DNA from: Terana coerulea
Taxonomy: Eukaryota > Basidiomycota > Agaricomycetes > Polyporales > Phanerochaetaceae
Assembly (NCBI GenBank): GCA_024811115.1
Contig: JAKOGH010000776.1
Span: 558,001-622,000, forward strand
Length of the DNA: 64,000 nt
Reading direction: 5' to 3'
This document shows positions 22,440 through 33,675 of this stretch, piece by piece (the first letter of the stretch is position 1; every line of letters begins with the position of its first letter). The notes below the pieces were generated by a model that saw only the letters and a program-made list of their open reading frames with translations, was not told the origin of the DNA and did no database searches. Both the position numbers and the translations under genes were made by a program.

Positions 22440-23313
22440 TTATTGGATGGTGCACTTGGAGGCTGGCGGCTCGCCGGACTTGCTGCTCGGGGACGACTTC
22501 TCGATTTCGGCGAGGCAGAGCTCGAAGACTTTGGCTAATGAAGGTGGGACGCGATAGGGGTTAGCACTGTGAGGGCCGTGGGGGGACACGCAGAGATGAC
22601 ATACCGACGTTGCTGTTCGTCTTCGCGCTCGTCTCGACCCACGCCGCGTGGTTCTGCCTCGCGAGCTGCTGGCCCTCCTCCGCCTGGACCTGTCTGGGGC
22701 GACTGTGAGGCGCGCTGCTCGCAACACAAAAAGGAGGCGTCGGCGTTGGGCACAGTCCGCACGCGCGCAGGGCCCGGGACGCACTCACCTCGTCTGCAGG
22801 TCCGTCTTCGAGCCGACGATGACGCACGGCACCTGGTGCAGGCCGCAGAAGGACACGATCTTGTCGTACACGATCTGCACCATCTCGAACGACTTGCGCG
22901 ACGCGACCGAGTACACGAGCACGAAGCCGTGGATGCCGATCGCGTGCTTCGAGTTCAGGATCGTGAACTCGTCCTGTGCGTGTGTGTGCGCGCGGGGGCG
23001 GCGGGCGGCGGGGTCAGCGACGGGTGCGCGCGCGAACGAAGGAAGGGGAGGACGTACCTGGCCGGCGGTGTCTATGATGTCACACTCATAGTTCTTCCCG
23101 TCGTACGGGATCGTTTTCGAGAACGTGCTCTCGATGGTCGGGTAGTACGACTCGACAAACTGGCTCTCGATGAACTGAATCACGAGCGAGGACTTGCCTG
23201 GGGGCCGCGGTCAGCACGGGGCGTCGGCCGACGGCCAGCGGTGGGGATGGCCACTCACCGACGGAGCGGGACCCGAGGACAGCAATCTTGCGCTTCTTGA
23301 GGGCTTCGGGCAT
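22440..23313 (-). CDS. rhb1: Rheb-type small GTPase
   Basis: Ras-family GTPase that activates TORC1 in response to nutrients. Start at 23313 (MPEALKKRKIAVLGSRSVGK), giving the P-loop GSRSVGKSS with the Rheb-type Arg at the second position. Effector region ESYYPTIESTFSK, switch II DIIDTAGQDEFTIL, KHAIGIHGFVLVYSVASRKS, GSKTDLQTR (the NKxD equivalent is SKTD), ETSAKTNSNV and the C-terminal farnesylation box CTIQ, stop 22440. Five exons with introns at about 22563-22605, 22694-22788, 22975-23056 and 23199-23258. A minus-strand TATATTAA lies about 60 bases upstream. SKTD instead of NKTD is odd but the same substitution is possible in Rheb-like proteins. Confidence 0.93.
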
Positions 23314-26300
23314 GCTGGACGCGGCGAAGGGGAGGGGACAGGGGTGTGCGGCGGAGGCGGTCGCGGGGTTAATATACGGGAGGGTTGATGGAATGGAGGG
23401 CAGGAGCGTAAAAAGGTGGAGAGGGGCAAGTAACGGGGTCGGCTTCGCGGTGTCCACCTATTTTCCGCGCCGTTTCTCCGGGGGCGCCGAGGGCGTGTGG
23501 GCGGGGCGAGGGGGCGGTGGTGGTCGTGGTCGTGCGCGTCGCAGCCGGCGACGGCGAGGGGGCGGGGGCGGGGGCGAGAGGAGGTGGACGGGCGGAGGCA
23601 GGCAAGGGGTATTTAAGGGCTGACCCGGCGGCGGGGCAACGCGAATGTGGGTGGCCGGATCGGGGCAGGCCCGGCTAAACGAGAAGGCAGCGAGCGAGGC
23701 TCCTGCAGACTCTGCGTGCTTGCCTCTCTTTTCTCTTTCCAACCCACCCCTGCCAACCGCCAGAACAGAGCAGAAAGGTTGCGGTTAAAATTGAGTTGGG
23801 GCCCCGCGGGCTCGCCTCGAGAGGTCCACCCATCCGTCTCCCGCCCACGCCCCGCGGCTCGCCCGGTCCCCCTGCCTCCCCTGGTCCCCGTCCCCCCACG
23901 CCTCCAGGCGGTCGCTGATGCGACTGGCTCCCGCTCAGCTGGCTGCTGCCTGCCTCTTCCTCCCTGCGACTTCTCAGCCCAGCCCGGGCGTGCCTGCCGC
24001 CTTCTGAACCTTCGCCCCGCGCTCGCCTCGCCCGTCGCCCGCAATGTGCTGCTCGTCTTCCCCGTGCGTCGTGCGCTGCCGGACGCTGTACACATCCCGT
24101 CCATCGGGCTGCCTCTCCGGACGCTGCGCTGCTCTGAGTCAGTTGCGTGTCCATCCCATGCATTGCTGTGTCCTGTGCCCGCCGCCCGTGCGCGGCCGGG
24201 TCTGCTGACGCCGTCGTGCAATGCAAGGCAAAGACCCGTCGGGCTCGTCGCAGAGGAAAGCACCGTCCGGAGCGCATGCGTGATCCCATCGGTGCGTACG
24301 CCCGCTGCCTCTTGTCCTGGAACGAGCCCCGCAAGCCCCCAGCGCGCCCAGACCGCGGCACGGCCATCCCTGCATATTATCCCTGCACGCCCGTCTCTCT
24401 CTACCCCCGAGCGAGTGCAGGAAGGCTGCCGCCACAGGAGGCGCACATATCCCCTGCCCGCCGCAGCGCAGCGGCGCTTGCACGCGAGATAAGGCTGGCT
24501 GGCGCACACCGTGTACGGCACTGCACGCTCGCGAGCATCTCAACGAGGCGTCCTGGCGCATGCGGAGATGTGGGCGCGCCGGACACACACCCACCGTCAT
24601 CTATCACGAATCTTACGGCCGTGGACGCCGCAGGGCCTCATGTCGCGCAGGCTCGCTGCTCGCCGCCTGCGCGGATATGTTTTAGCTGTTCGTGGACGCA
24701 GGTTGGTTCACGGCAGCTGCAGGAACGGACGCCAGGCGTGGCTCAATCACCGGCGTATGGGCCCATCACGCTATGAACGCATCTCTCCCGCGACCCTCCG
24801 CGTTTCAAGGAGCCCGTCGCGACGCCGCGGCGCGCAAGACGACGATCTCTCTCCCCATGCACGTAGTTTTCTCCCGCGGCGTGGGCGAGCACATGCAGCG
24901 CCGCCGCTGCTGCTCCCGAAGAAAACTCTGCACCGCGCCGCGCGAGGGTCTCGGCCGGTGTTGCTAGGAACGACAGCGACGGCGCGCGTCCGCACAGAGT
25001 GCGGCGACACGTAACGGTTGGGTGTACGCCCCTTCCTCGTGATTTTCCTGGGCGAGCACGTTCGCGAGAACCCCTCTGGCGACGCGCGCCCGGCCATCGC
25101 CGCCGCTTCCTCTGTGCGCGTTCTGGACATCCATCCCGGACGCACTTACCAGGGACAAGGCAGTCTCACTTCCGACAATCAGCCCCGCGGCAGCCGTGCG
25201 CAGATGCACGAGCGGGGGAAGTCCGTCGGGCATATCCAGATACCCTCGGGTGCATGTATTCCAGTGCTACAGCGCGAGTGCTCGACGTAATGGGATGTAC
25301 TGTTTGCATCTCCCAGTGGTGATCACAGCCAGGCCTCTGACGGAACGCGTGATGAACTGTACGGTGTACGAGCCAGCGCGCGTCGGAGGAAGTCTAAATC
25401 CTGGACCTTGCCCATAGAGGAGCGATCGACGGGCGGGAAGACCAGGGCCTGCAAGGCAACGTCCGGACGCTCTGCACACCGGAGATGCCCAGCCCTCGCA
25501 ACAACGCGCGGCGATTGACTTTCTGCTAACCCGTCCAGTTAGCATATACGCCGCCACACGTCGCTTCGGCCATACAGCCAGTAGCTTACTGTAAAAAGAG
25601 GCTGGGGATATGTGGAAGCTATATGCGTATGTGACCGCTGCCCCGTGGCGGCGACGGCAATTGCAACTGAGCTTGCGGCGAAGCACCACACCGCGCCCCT
25701 GTGCAAACACGACAACCGTCTATCTCTCCGTGGAGCGCCGCCCGAGAAAGACGGCAGGCGGGGCGTGACGTGGGTGCCGCGCCGCGTGCAGCATGCCGTA
25801 CGCGCCCCGCGTCCAGGGTCCTCTGCTGTCACCCTTCCTCTCGTCTTCCCCGTATCTCCCTGCGGGCGTACCTCGTAAGCTTCGCGGGGCGGACGGGCGT
25901 GATAGTTGCCACCACCTGCTTACCTAGCTACATGACGCCAGCTCGCCACGGAATGCCGGGCAATACAGTCCACCTGTGTAGTGTGCCACCGTGTGTGCGT
26001 GCCGCGGACATAGGTGCGCCACGGCCAGCGGGCCCAGGACCCCTGACAATAGGGGGACGCCTGAGCCGGGGTCCGCGATTTCGTCCCAGGAATACGGACG
26101 GAAATTTCTGATTTTGGGTCAAATCAGTACGGATTGCCTCAGGCGTTCCGGCCTGACGGCCGGATTTGATATGGACGGACAGGACCAGGCGTCCCAGGCC
26201 CGTAGTACATATTATACAGTGTAAGTACATTGCTCAGCGCACCATGAAGCAGGTCGAGAATGGACGTTTCATGCTGTAAGGCTGTATATTACACATGTAC

Positions 26301-28588
26301 ACACCACATACTTCCTCGCTTGCTGTTGCAGAAGCAACAGCATCTGCCTCGGTCGCCGGGTTCCCACGCGCCTTAGCAGTGTCGAGCTAGACCGCGGCAA
26401 CTATGGCCTCTCGAGACCTCGTTGCGTTCAGCTCGGCAGAGAGTAGGCAAGAATTTTGATTTCTCGGTAACTCGTCAAGCTAAGTAACCCAGGACGGTCA
26501 AAGGGCCGAGTCGTTCCGCCTCAGGCCTCGGGCCCAGGGGATCAGGCATACCTCCTTTCGCAGGTCGGATACGGACTAAAGGCTCAGGCTCGCCGGCCTG
26601 ACGGCCGGCTTTGATACGGACTGCACCAGGCGTGAGGGGTCAAATTTCGTCAAAATGATACGGATTTGGCCTCAGGCGTCTCCCCCTATTGTCAGGGGTC
26701 CTGCGGGCCCGCGCGTCCCACGCCCGGTCATCAGTGAGAACGCGCACGCACGCCACCCGCGTACCCAGCGTGTCGGGCGGCGGCGTCGTGGCGGCCACGC
26801 CGCGGGGGACGCTAGGCCCGGGAAGGCGAAGATGGCCAGACTAGGACGGGCGGCCAGGCGGAGCGCGCCTGCGGTGTGACGAGCAGTGGTTGCGTGCACC
26901 GCTGGCTGTCGGCTTCGGACGCGCAGGTCATGCTGTGTCACGATAAGTAGCCTGCTTCTGTCACCAGAGTCAGCTTGCAAATTTTCATGCGCAGTAGAGC
27001 AATTGGCAACGCACCCGCGAATTTTGCGAATAATGGGCAGAAGAACTGCCTGCGCAGCCGTTCATTTCGCGAGAGGCACTGAAGAGCCTCCGGGGCTCTC
27101 CCGCCAGAAGGCGTGACCGCGCGCGTCCAAGCGCAGACAAAGTAAGGACAAAGGTACGCAGGCAGCCCAGACCGAAGCCGCAGGGCGAGAGAGATAGGCT
27201 TTCAGAGGAAATGCCTCCGCCCCGCCGGGTCCTCCACGTGGGCTGCGACACTGATCCAGGGCGGCGGCATCCATGCGAGACACGCCTATATTGTTTCCGG
27301 CGGGCCCGCGAACGTCTTGTCCCTCCGTTGCGTCTTCTCAGGCAGATCGGCAGCAGTATGCAATAATGGCGCGGCGACAGGGATGCGGGACGGAGAAGAG
27401 GGTGACGCCACTATCGCTGGCCGCGCGACGGGCTGGGCACGTTGCGGCGAGATAACGGAAAGGAGGGGCTGCTTCAGAGGTCGAGAGATGCCTGGAGAGC
27501 TCTGGTAGGTCGCCGGTCAGGGAGGAGGCGGGGGCGAAGCTGTCCAATGGCGTGGCGGCGCCGCGCGAAACTGGTAACGTTTGCGTACGGGCGGGCCGCC
27601 AGCACGCCAATCTTCCCTTGGCTCTGACCTCGCCGCACGACAGGGCCGCACCTACTCATCGAAGAGACAGGGGCATGTTTAAGTGTCGAATTCGAAGTCC
27701 GGGAGGGCTGGAACGCTAAAATCGCTCACAGGGAATGTGGTCTCCGTAGGTCTCCCATCGCCTTGCAGGCAATCAGGGTGTTAATCTTGCAGATAGCAAT
27801 ATGCACCCTCGGAGCGTCCAGCCGTGCGTGGTTCGCAATGTTGTTTGGCGAACGAGCCTCGAGGTCGTGATATTGTGTTCTGGGGCGGTGTTGCGGAAAG
27901 ATTTGTGTTGGCTGAGTGTGCGAGACAGGGTCACTACGCACATATAGAGAACATCACATCTGTTACTTACTGTCGATGAGATGGGTATGACGATACCGCC
28001 TTGCGACCACGTCTCGACGACAGCGGGAGTGACTCCCTCGAGTAAAGTAAATCTTCGTAATAAATAAATCGAGGAGCTAGCAGAACGACAGTCAATAATG
28101 AGGAAGCTATTTGTGGCTCACAAAAGAACCGACCGATGCTCAACAAGGATTTTGTCGACTCGATACACCATCGTGAAGTGCAGAAGACATGGTTTGTATA
28201 CGCATACAACCAGCTTTCCTGGAGGTATGGATGGATTAAACACAAAGCTGTGAATGAGCCGATGTGAATCTTTTGCCAAAAATACTTGGAAGGCCGTGAA
28301 AGCTTACCGTTCATGTTCTACGACGCGCCTTCTCACTCTCACTACCTGAGGGACAATGTTGGAGATAATCTGCTAAATATGTGGTCCGAGACACATTAGT
28401 CGGAGAGTGTATTTACCTTGTTCCGGTGTTGACAACTGCGGAGCGGGCGTAGAATAAAGCAGCAAGACACATGAAGTTCTGCTGCTGTGGCAGATATCTT
28501 GCAGTCGTTGAAACTTGAGTGAGTCAAGCTAAGTCAGGATTTGGTCCAGACATGCACGATCGCGACCTAGGGGAGGTTAGGGTCATAC
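23314..28588. other. GC-rich gene-poor tract
   Basis: More than 5 kb without a supported protein gene in an otherwise dense window. The first 4.3 kb is markedly GC-rich with several long overlapping open frames on both strands whose translations are compositionally biased (Arg, Pro, Ala, Ser) and lack any family motif, as expected from chance in GC-rich DNA. It contains the inverted-repeat element at 26036-26702. From about 27.7 kb the base composition becomes ordinary; a 115-codon minus-strand frame at 27967-28314 ends at a consensus donor (ACA|GTAAGT) and could be an exon of an unknown transcript, but I cannot support it. Confidence 0.55.
26028..26710. mobile_element. Non-autonomous TIR element (MITE), hAT-like by target duplication
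   Basis: Element 26036-26702 (667 bases) begins AGGACCCCTGACAATAGGGG and ends with its reverse complement. The inverted repeats run about 33 bases with a two-base gap (ACGCCTGAG block). It is flanked by a perfect 8-base direct repeat GCGGGCCC at 26028-26035 and 26703-26710, read as the target-site duplication. Each terminus also holds an internal hairpin, CCCCT..AGGGG. Subterminal copies of GCCTGACGGCCGG occur at about 26149 and 26598. There is no transposase frame, so mobility would need a partner. Eight-base duplications with short inverted ends point to the hAT superfamily, but the terminal bases are not the classical CAGGG form; P- or Kolobok-type elements are alternatives. Confidence 0.85.
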
Positions 28589-28641
28589 CACGTGCCAGAA
28601 CACGAGCACGTGAGAGTCGTGTTCTTCCCACGTGCCACGTG
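28589..28641. promoter_or_regulatory. Four-copy CACGTG (E-box) array
   Basis: Perfect CACGTG palindromes at 28589-28594, 28607-28612, 28629-28634 and 28636-28641. The second sits at the centre of a larger inverted repeat with arms AGAACACGA (28597-28605) and TCGTGTTCT (28617-28625). The array lies about 150 bases before the ATG of the Spo12-like gene. CACGTG is the classic site of bHLH factors (Cbf1, Pho4 and relatives). Confidence 0.75.
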
Positions 28642-28789
28642 AAGGTTCATTTTAGAACCTCGAAACGCGAGTGGTGTCTTTCCTGCACCTCCACTTTGTC
28701 AGCCTGCACCACCACCTTCAGCTCAGCGTTCAACGTTCAACTCTTACCGTCGCCACCCCGTCTCTGAACACTTGCTTTACATCGCCATC

Positions 28790-29290
28790 ATGTCTGCCGT
28801 TTCTACCCCCGACGCCTCGCCCGCGCACGTCCAGCCTCTGCACAACCCTGCCCAAGCGGCGAAGGTCGTCGTCCCGCAGGCACCACTCGGCAACGCCACG
28901 AACGGGAGCACGACTGGTGTACCAGCACCGGGGATGGGCGCGAAGGCGCTGCTAGCGAAGAGGATGGCAAAGAACGTGTACGTGTCTCCCGAATGAACGC
29001 CACAATGGTTGTGGTTTTGATCCCCGGCGTGTCCAGGAACCCCGCATTCGTCTCGCCGACGGACAACCTTATGACACCGTGCACGAAGAAGATTAGTGCT
29101 GCAAAGAAGAAGAACTTCGCAAAGTGAGTGTCAGAGTCGTTGATCTTGTCGGAGGTGTGCTTACTGGAGCACGTTCGGAAGGGGCGCTGCCAAGCCCATG
29201 CCGTCGCTGTTCGCACAACAAGAGGCCAAGGAGTCTGACTCAAGCGGCGACGAATCAAAGAAGCAGGACGACGACGAGAACCCGTTCTAA
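28790..29290 (+). CDS. Spo12-family small protein
   Basis: Short nuclear-type protein of the Spo12 family, regulators of mitotic exit. Exon 1 from 28790 (MSAVSTPDASPAHVQPLHNP) ends RMAKNV; a splice at GT|GTACGT to TCCAG|GAACC (about 28978-29037) gives the conserved core NPAFVSPTDNLMTPCTKKIS, followed by AAKKKNFAK. A second intron (about 29123-29178) leads to GAAKPMPSLFAQQEAKESDS and the acidic tail QDDDENPF, stop 29290. The SPTDNLMTPCTKK block is the Spo12 signature and contains the expected SP/TP phosphosites. About 125 residues. Confidence 0.83.
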
Positions 29291-30200
29291 GTCCTCGGCG
29301 CCCTCTCACCACGGCCTCTCTCTCCCTCGTCATGACCGTCACGTCTTCTCTGTCGCTTGCATTGTTCGTTGTTCGCTCGCATCGCTCTGTTGTGTCCTAT
29401 CTCCAACGACTGTGTCGTCTGTATTATGGCTATCTATCCCGTCAAATCGAACGGTGGTTGCTCTGTATCATTCCGGCGCCTTGCGAACGAACTGTTCGAC
29501 GTCTCGCGGTTGTGCATTGTCCAGGCAACCTTGCGCGTCCCAATAAATGGGCGGTATTGATTGGCTTTGTCGAGTGTTCGGGGGCTTGGCAGGCTCAAGT
29601 ACTATACGTACTTGAAGAGACGACCCTGCTCGCGCTGGAACTATGCGCCCTCACCCTTTTGTGATTCAGAACTTGCGCCTGAGCGATGTGTCGCAGTGCA
29701 TGCAAATCATTTTCGCCACGCCGGCGCTGCGCACAGCGACTTAGCGGGTGCCTGCCGACATTTCGAAGTGATGGGTACCGATTTACCGCTGCGGACGTGC
29801 ACGGGCTTGCTGGTATTTTCTAATTATATGTAGAGTGTGACTTGGGAGAGTAGTCGTTGGTCGTGTTGATTAGCCTGGACGTTTGCCTCAGCATACAGTC
29901 TGAATCTTGAAGGCTGTGAACGATCATCTCGGGAGAGACAGAGAGCGATGCGCATTGCGGCTTAAGTACTGCAATGGCGCAGGGAGGCAGGACAGCAGAG
30001 CGCCATCAACTCGATGCTGTGTAGGTAGCGAACGGGGTGTTCGGGGGCCGCATGCCGTATAACCTGCCTCCATTCGCAACAACAGCAACGCCCACGACTT
30101 CCTCCACACCCTCACCTTTTCTTTTTCCAGGCGCGGCAGGACAGGTCCTCGACGCCGCTCTTTCTTCACGGCTCACGTCTAGCAAGCTTCACGACTCGTC
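29291..30200. other. Intergenic, Spo12-like to chitin synthase
   Basis: About 900 bases with the Spo12-like 3' end and the chitin synthase promoter. Short open frames only; none supported. Confidence 0.45.
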
Positions 30201-33170
30201 ATGGCTGATAACAGACGCCCCCACTGCCCTCCTCCAACCCTTCGCAGGCCTCGATTGGCAACAGCGAGCACGACCCGTTTGCCGACCGCCCGCACCTTGC
30301 CTTTCACGAACCGCCGCCGAGCGCATACGCGAGCACCGTCTCGCTCCCGCAGGAGTTTGGCGGGCGCGGCTCGGAGTACTACGACGACGAGACGGAGAAG
30401 GTGCCTCTGACGTCCGCAGGAGGATTGTATCCGCCAAAGTAAGCGCCATCTCATTCTCGCGGTCGCACGCGTGTCTCAAGGGCATTGTCTGCAGCCCTGT
30501 TGACCCCGATGCTTACGGCGACCCCTACGGCCGTCCCATTTCTGTGGCATCCTCATCGAGTGGGGGTGTCGAGTCTGCCTGGAGGCGCAGACAGACCATC
30601 AAGCGCGGTGTCACCCGCAAGGTCAAGCTTACTCAAGGCAACTTCATCACCGAGTATCCGGTGCCATCGCCGGTATACAGTGCCATCGAGGGCAAATGGA
30701 CGAGCGGCGCGCGGACGACCGAGTTCTCGTAAGTGAAACAGGCATACCTGTGCGGCTGCATCTGACGATGCTCGATGTAGCCACATGCGCTACACTGCCG
30801 CCACCTGTGATCCTGACGACTTCTCCGAGGCGACGGGCTACTCGTTCCGCACGAAAATGTACAACCGCCAGACGGAGCTGCTGATTGCCGTGACTTCGTA
30901 CAACGAGGACAAGACGCTGTATGCACGCACGCTGCACGGCGTTATGCTGAACATCCGCGACATCTGCAAGACGAAGCAGTCCAAGTACTGGCGCCGCACC
31001 GCGGAGGAGGGCGTGCCCGCATGGCAAAAGATCACCGTCGCGTTGATCATCGACGGTCTCGAGGCCATGGACAAGACCGTGCTGGACATTCTCGCTACGG
31101 TGGGTGTCTACCAGGATGGTGTCATGAAGAAGCAAGTCGACGGCAAAGATACTGTTGCCCACATTTTCGAGTACACAACCCAGTTGTCCGTCGACGCGAC
31201 GCCGCAGCTGGTCATCCCCCAGGGTGAAGACCCCAACAACCTCGTGCCTGTGCAGATCATTCTTGTCATCAAGGCGAAGAACCAAAAGAAGATTAACTCG
31301 CACCGATGGTTGTTCAATGCCATTGGTCGGATATTGGAGGTTCGTTTATTTATAGCACGTCCTTCTTCCAGATTGCTAATGGACCTTTAGCCCGAAATCT
31401 GCGTCCTACTTGACGCGGGTACCAAGCCTGGTCGCAAGTCGATCTACTACCTCTGGGAAGCCTTCTACAATGACCCCAACCTCGGAGGTTGCTGCGGAGA
31501 GATTCATGCCATGATTGAGGGAGGAAAGAAGCTCTTGAACCCGCTGGTTGCAGCACAGAACTTCGAGTACAAGATGTCGAACATTTTGGGTGCGTAGCTT
31601 TCGTGCCTATCGCTGAACGACCGCTGAATTCTTGTAGATAAACCACTGGAGAGTAGCTTCGGATACGTCTCCGTGTTGCCTGGTGCATTCTCGGCGTACC
31701 GCTTCCGCGCTATCCTTGGACGGCCACTCGAGCAATACTTCCACGGCGACCACTCGCTCGCTGACCGCTTGGGTCCCAAGGGTATCTACGGCATGAACAT
31801 TTTTACCAAGAACATGTTCTTGGCCGAGGATCGCATTCTCTGCTTCGAGCTTGTTGCGAAAGCCAACGACCGGTGGACGCTCACCTACGTCAAGCCCAGC
31901 AAAGCTGAGACGGACGTGCCAGAGTCGGCCGCCGAGCTGATCGGCCAGCGCAGACGTTGGCTCAACGGCTCCTTTGCCGCCTCCGTCTACGCTGTCGTCA
32001 ACTTTTTCAAGCTCTACCGCTCCGGCCACGGCATCATCCGCATGTTCTTCTTCCACATCCAGGCCCTGTACAACGTCTTCTCACTCATCTTCTCCTGGTT
32101 CTCGCTCGCCAACATCTGGCTCACGTTCTCCATCATCATTGACCTCCTGCCGGACCAGAACATCAAGCTCTTCGGGACGGTGGGCGTCACGCATTGGGTG
32201 AACTTGGGTCTGAAGTGGCTGTACCTCGCGTTCTTGGCGCTGCAGTTCGTTCTTGCGCTAGGTAACCGGCCGAAGGGTGAACGCGCGGCGTACGCGATCA
32301 CCCTATGGGTGTATGCCTTCTTGGCGGTGTACCTCTTGGTGTGCTCCTTGATCTTGACCGTCGACGCTTTCAAGGCCATCCCGGGGCAGTTGAAGGGTTT
32401 GAGTCCGTCCCAAGTTGCCAAGACGTTCATCAGCGGTCCCGTCGGTGCACTGATTGCTGCCGCGACGTCGACGTTCGGCATCTATTTCTTCGCGTCTTTC
32501 CTCTACGTATGTCTTTCCGTGACAATGCTCGATTTTTCTTACGTACTGACTGGATCTGCAGCGGGACCCGTGGCACATGTTCACGAGCTTCTTCCAGTAC
32601 ATCTGCTTGGCCCCGAGCTTCACCAACGTGCTGAACGTGTACGCGTTCTGCAACCTGCACGATGTCTCTTGGGGTACGAAGGGAAGTGACAAGGCTGAGG
32701 CCCTCCCGTCCGTCTCCTCGAAGAAGGGCAAGGAGGATACCGCCGTCGTCGAGGAAGCGACCCGGGCCAAGGACGACCTTGATGCGCACTTCAAGGAGAC
32801 CGTCACGCGTGCCGTCACGAAGCTCGAAGTCAAGGAGGCGGTTGAGAAGCCAACGATGGACGACCAGAACAGGACCTTCCGTACCCGCCTCGTCGCATTC
32901 TGGATGCTCTCGAACGCCGCGTTGGCCGTCGCCATCGAGAACATCAACGGCCTCCCGACGAACGACGAGGAGAAGGATGAGGCTAATCTCCACAAAAAGC
33001 AGAATATCTACTTCCAGATTATCCTGTACTCAACGTTTGGCCTCGCAGCCGTGCGCTTCGCAGGGGTAAGTCGTGCATTGCGTTACATTATGTGCTGTGG
33101 CTGATCACTCCTGTAGTGCCTCTGGTACTTCTTCAAGCGCAACCTATTCCGCTTCTGTCGCAGGAACTAA
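30201..33170 (+). CDS. Chitin synthase, division 1
   Basis: Processive plasma-membrane GT2 enzyme that polymerises GlcNAc from UDP-GlcNAc into chitin. The N-terminal cytosolic part has [20 protein letters not shown] and [18 protein letters not shown]; the chitin synthase N domain [20 protein letters not shown] follows. Catalytic domain: [96 protein letters not shown] and the hallmark [10 protein letters not shown]. Several transmembrane helices come next, then [20 protein letters not shown] and a last helix pair, ending [13 protein letters not shown] (stop 33170). Six short introns, e.g. 30439-30494 and 31338-31390. The start at 30201 fits only if one base is missing at about 30209-30215; otherwise the true 5' exon is upstream. 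Confidence 0.93.
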
Positions 33171-33675
33171 GCTAGGATGGATGACACGTTCTCTTCCTTT
33201 TCGTTACGGGATACCTTGCATTGGGACATTTACATGCCACACCTCCGGGGCCCTCACTCTGCGCATCGTTCGTCGGCTATCTTTGCTATGTAAATGGAGA
33301 TCGATTACTTTAGCTCGTTCTTAAACTCTGGATGCTACGGACCTTTCATGGACTTGCATTCCAAATTATTACTTCGTTTCTGCTGTATTGTTTCGTCGTG
33401 CGCAAATGAGAAGGCATAGCTCAGTGTGTCTGACTGAGGTCTGTGATTATGGCGGCGCTTGTGGCAAGGATGGGACCGGTCGGCGCCCGTCGCCGACTTC
33501 CTTTGACCATCTCTCACCGTGACCATTGTGCGGAACAGAGGACGAAACACAGCCTCGGGCCCAGGAACAGGATGCACACCCTGTCTCAAACCAGCTTGTT
33601 CTCAGGGCCACGCACAGTGTACCTCTCCGCTAATCCTTCTTATTCGTGGCAAGAACGTCGAGTACTGGAGCTACC
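33171..33675. other. Intergenic, chitin synthase to GST-like gene
   Basis: About 500 bases; chitin synthase 3' end and next promoter. No gene supported. Confidence 0.45.

Noticed and set aside
23613..24521. Open frames of 281 and 302 codons on opposite strands
   Set aside because: They overlap almost exactly, are Arg/Pro/Ala/Ser-biased, have no motif, no signal and no conserved block, and lie in strongly GC-rich DNA where stops are rare by chance.
27967..28314. 115-codon minus-strand frame ending at a GTAAGT donor
   Set aside because: No start context, partner exon or family resemblance; kept only as a note in the gap description.
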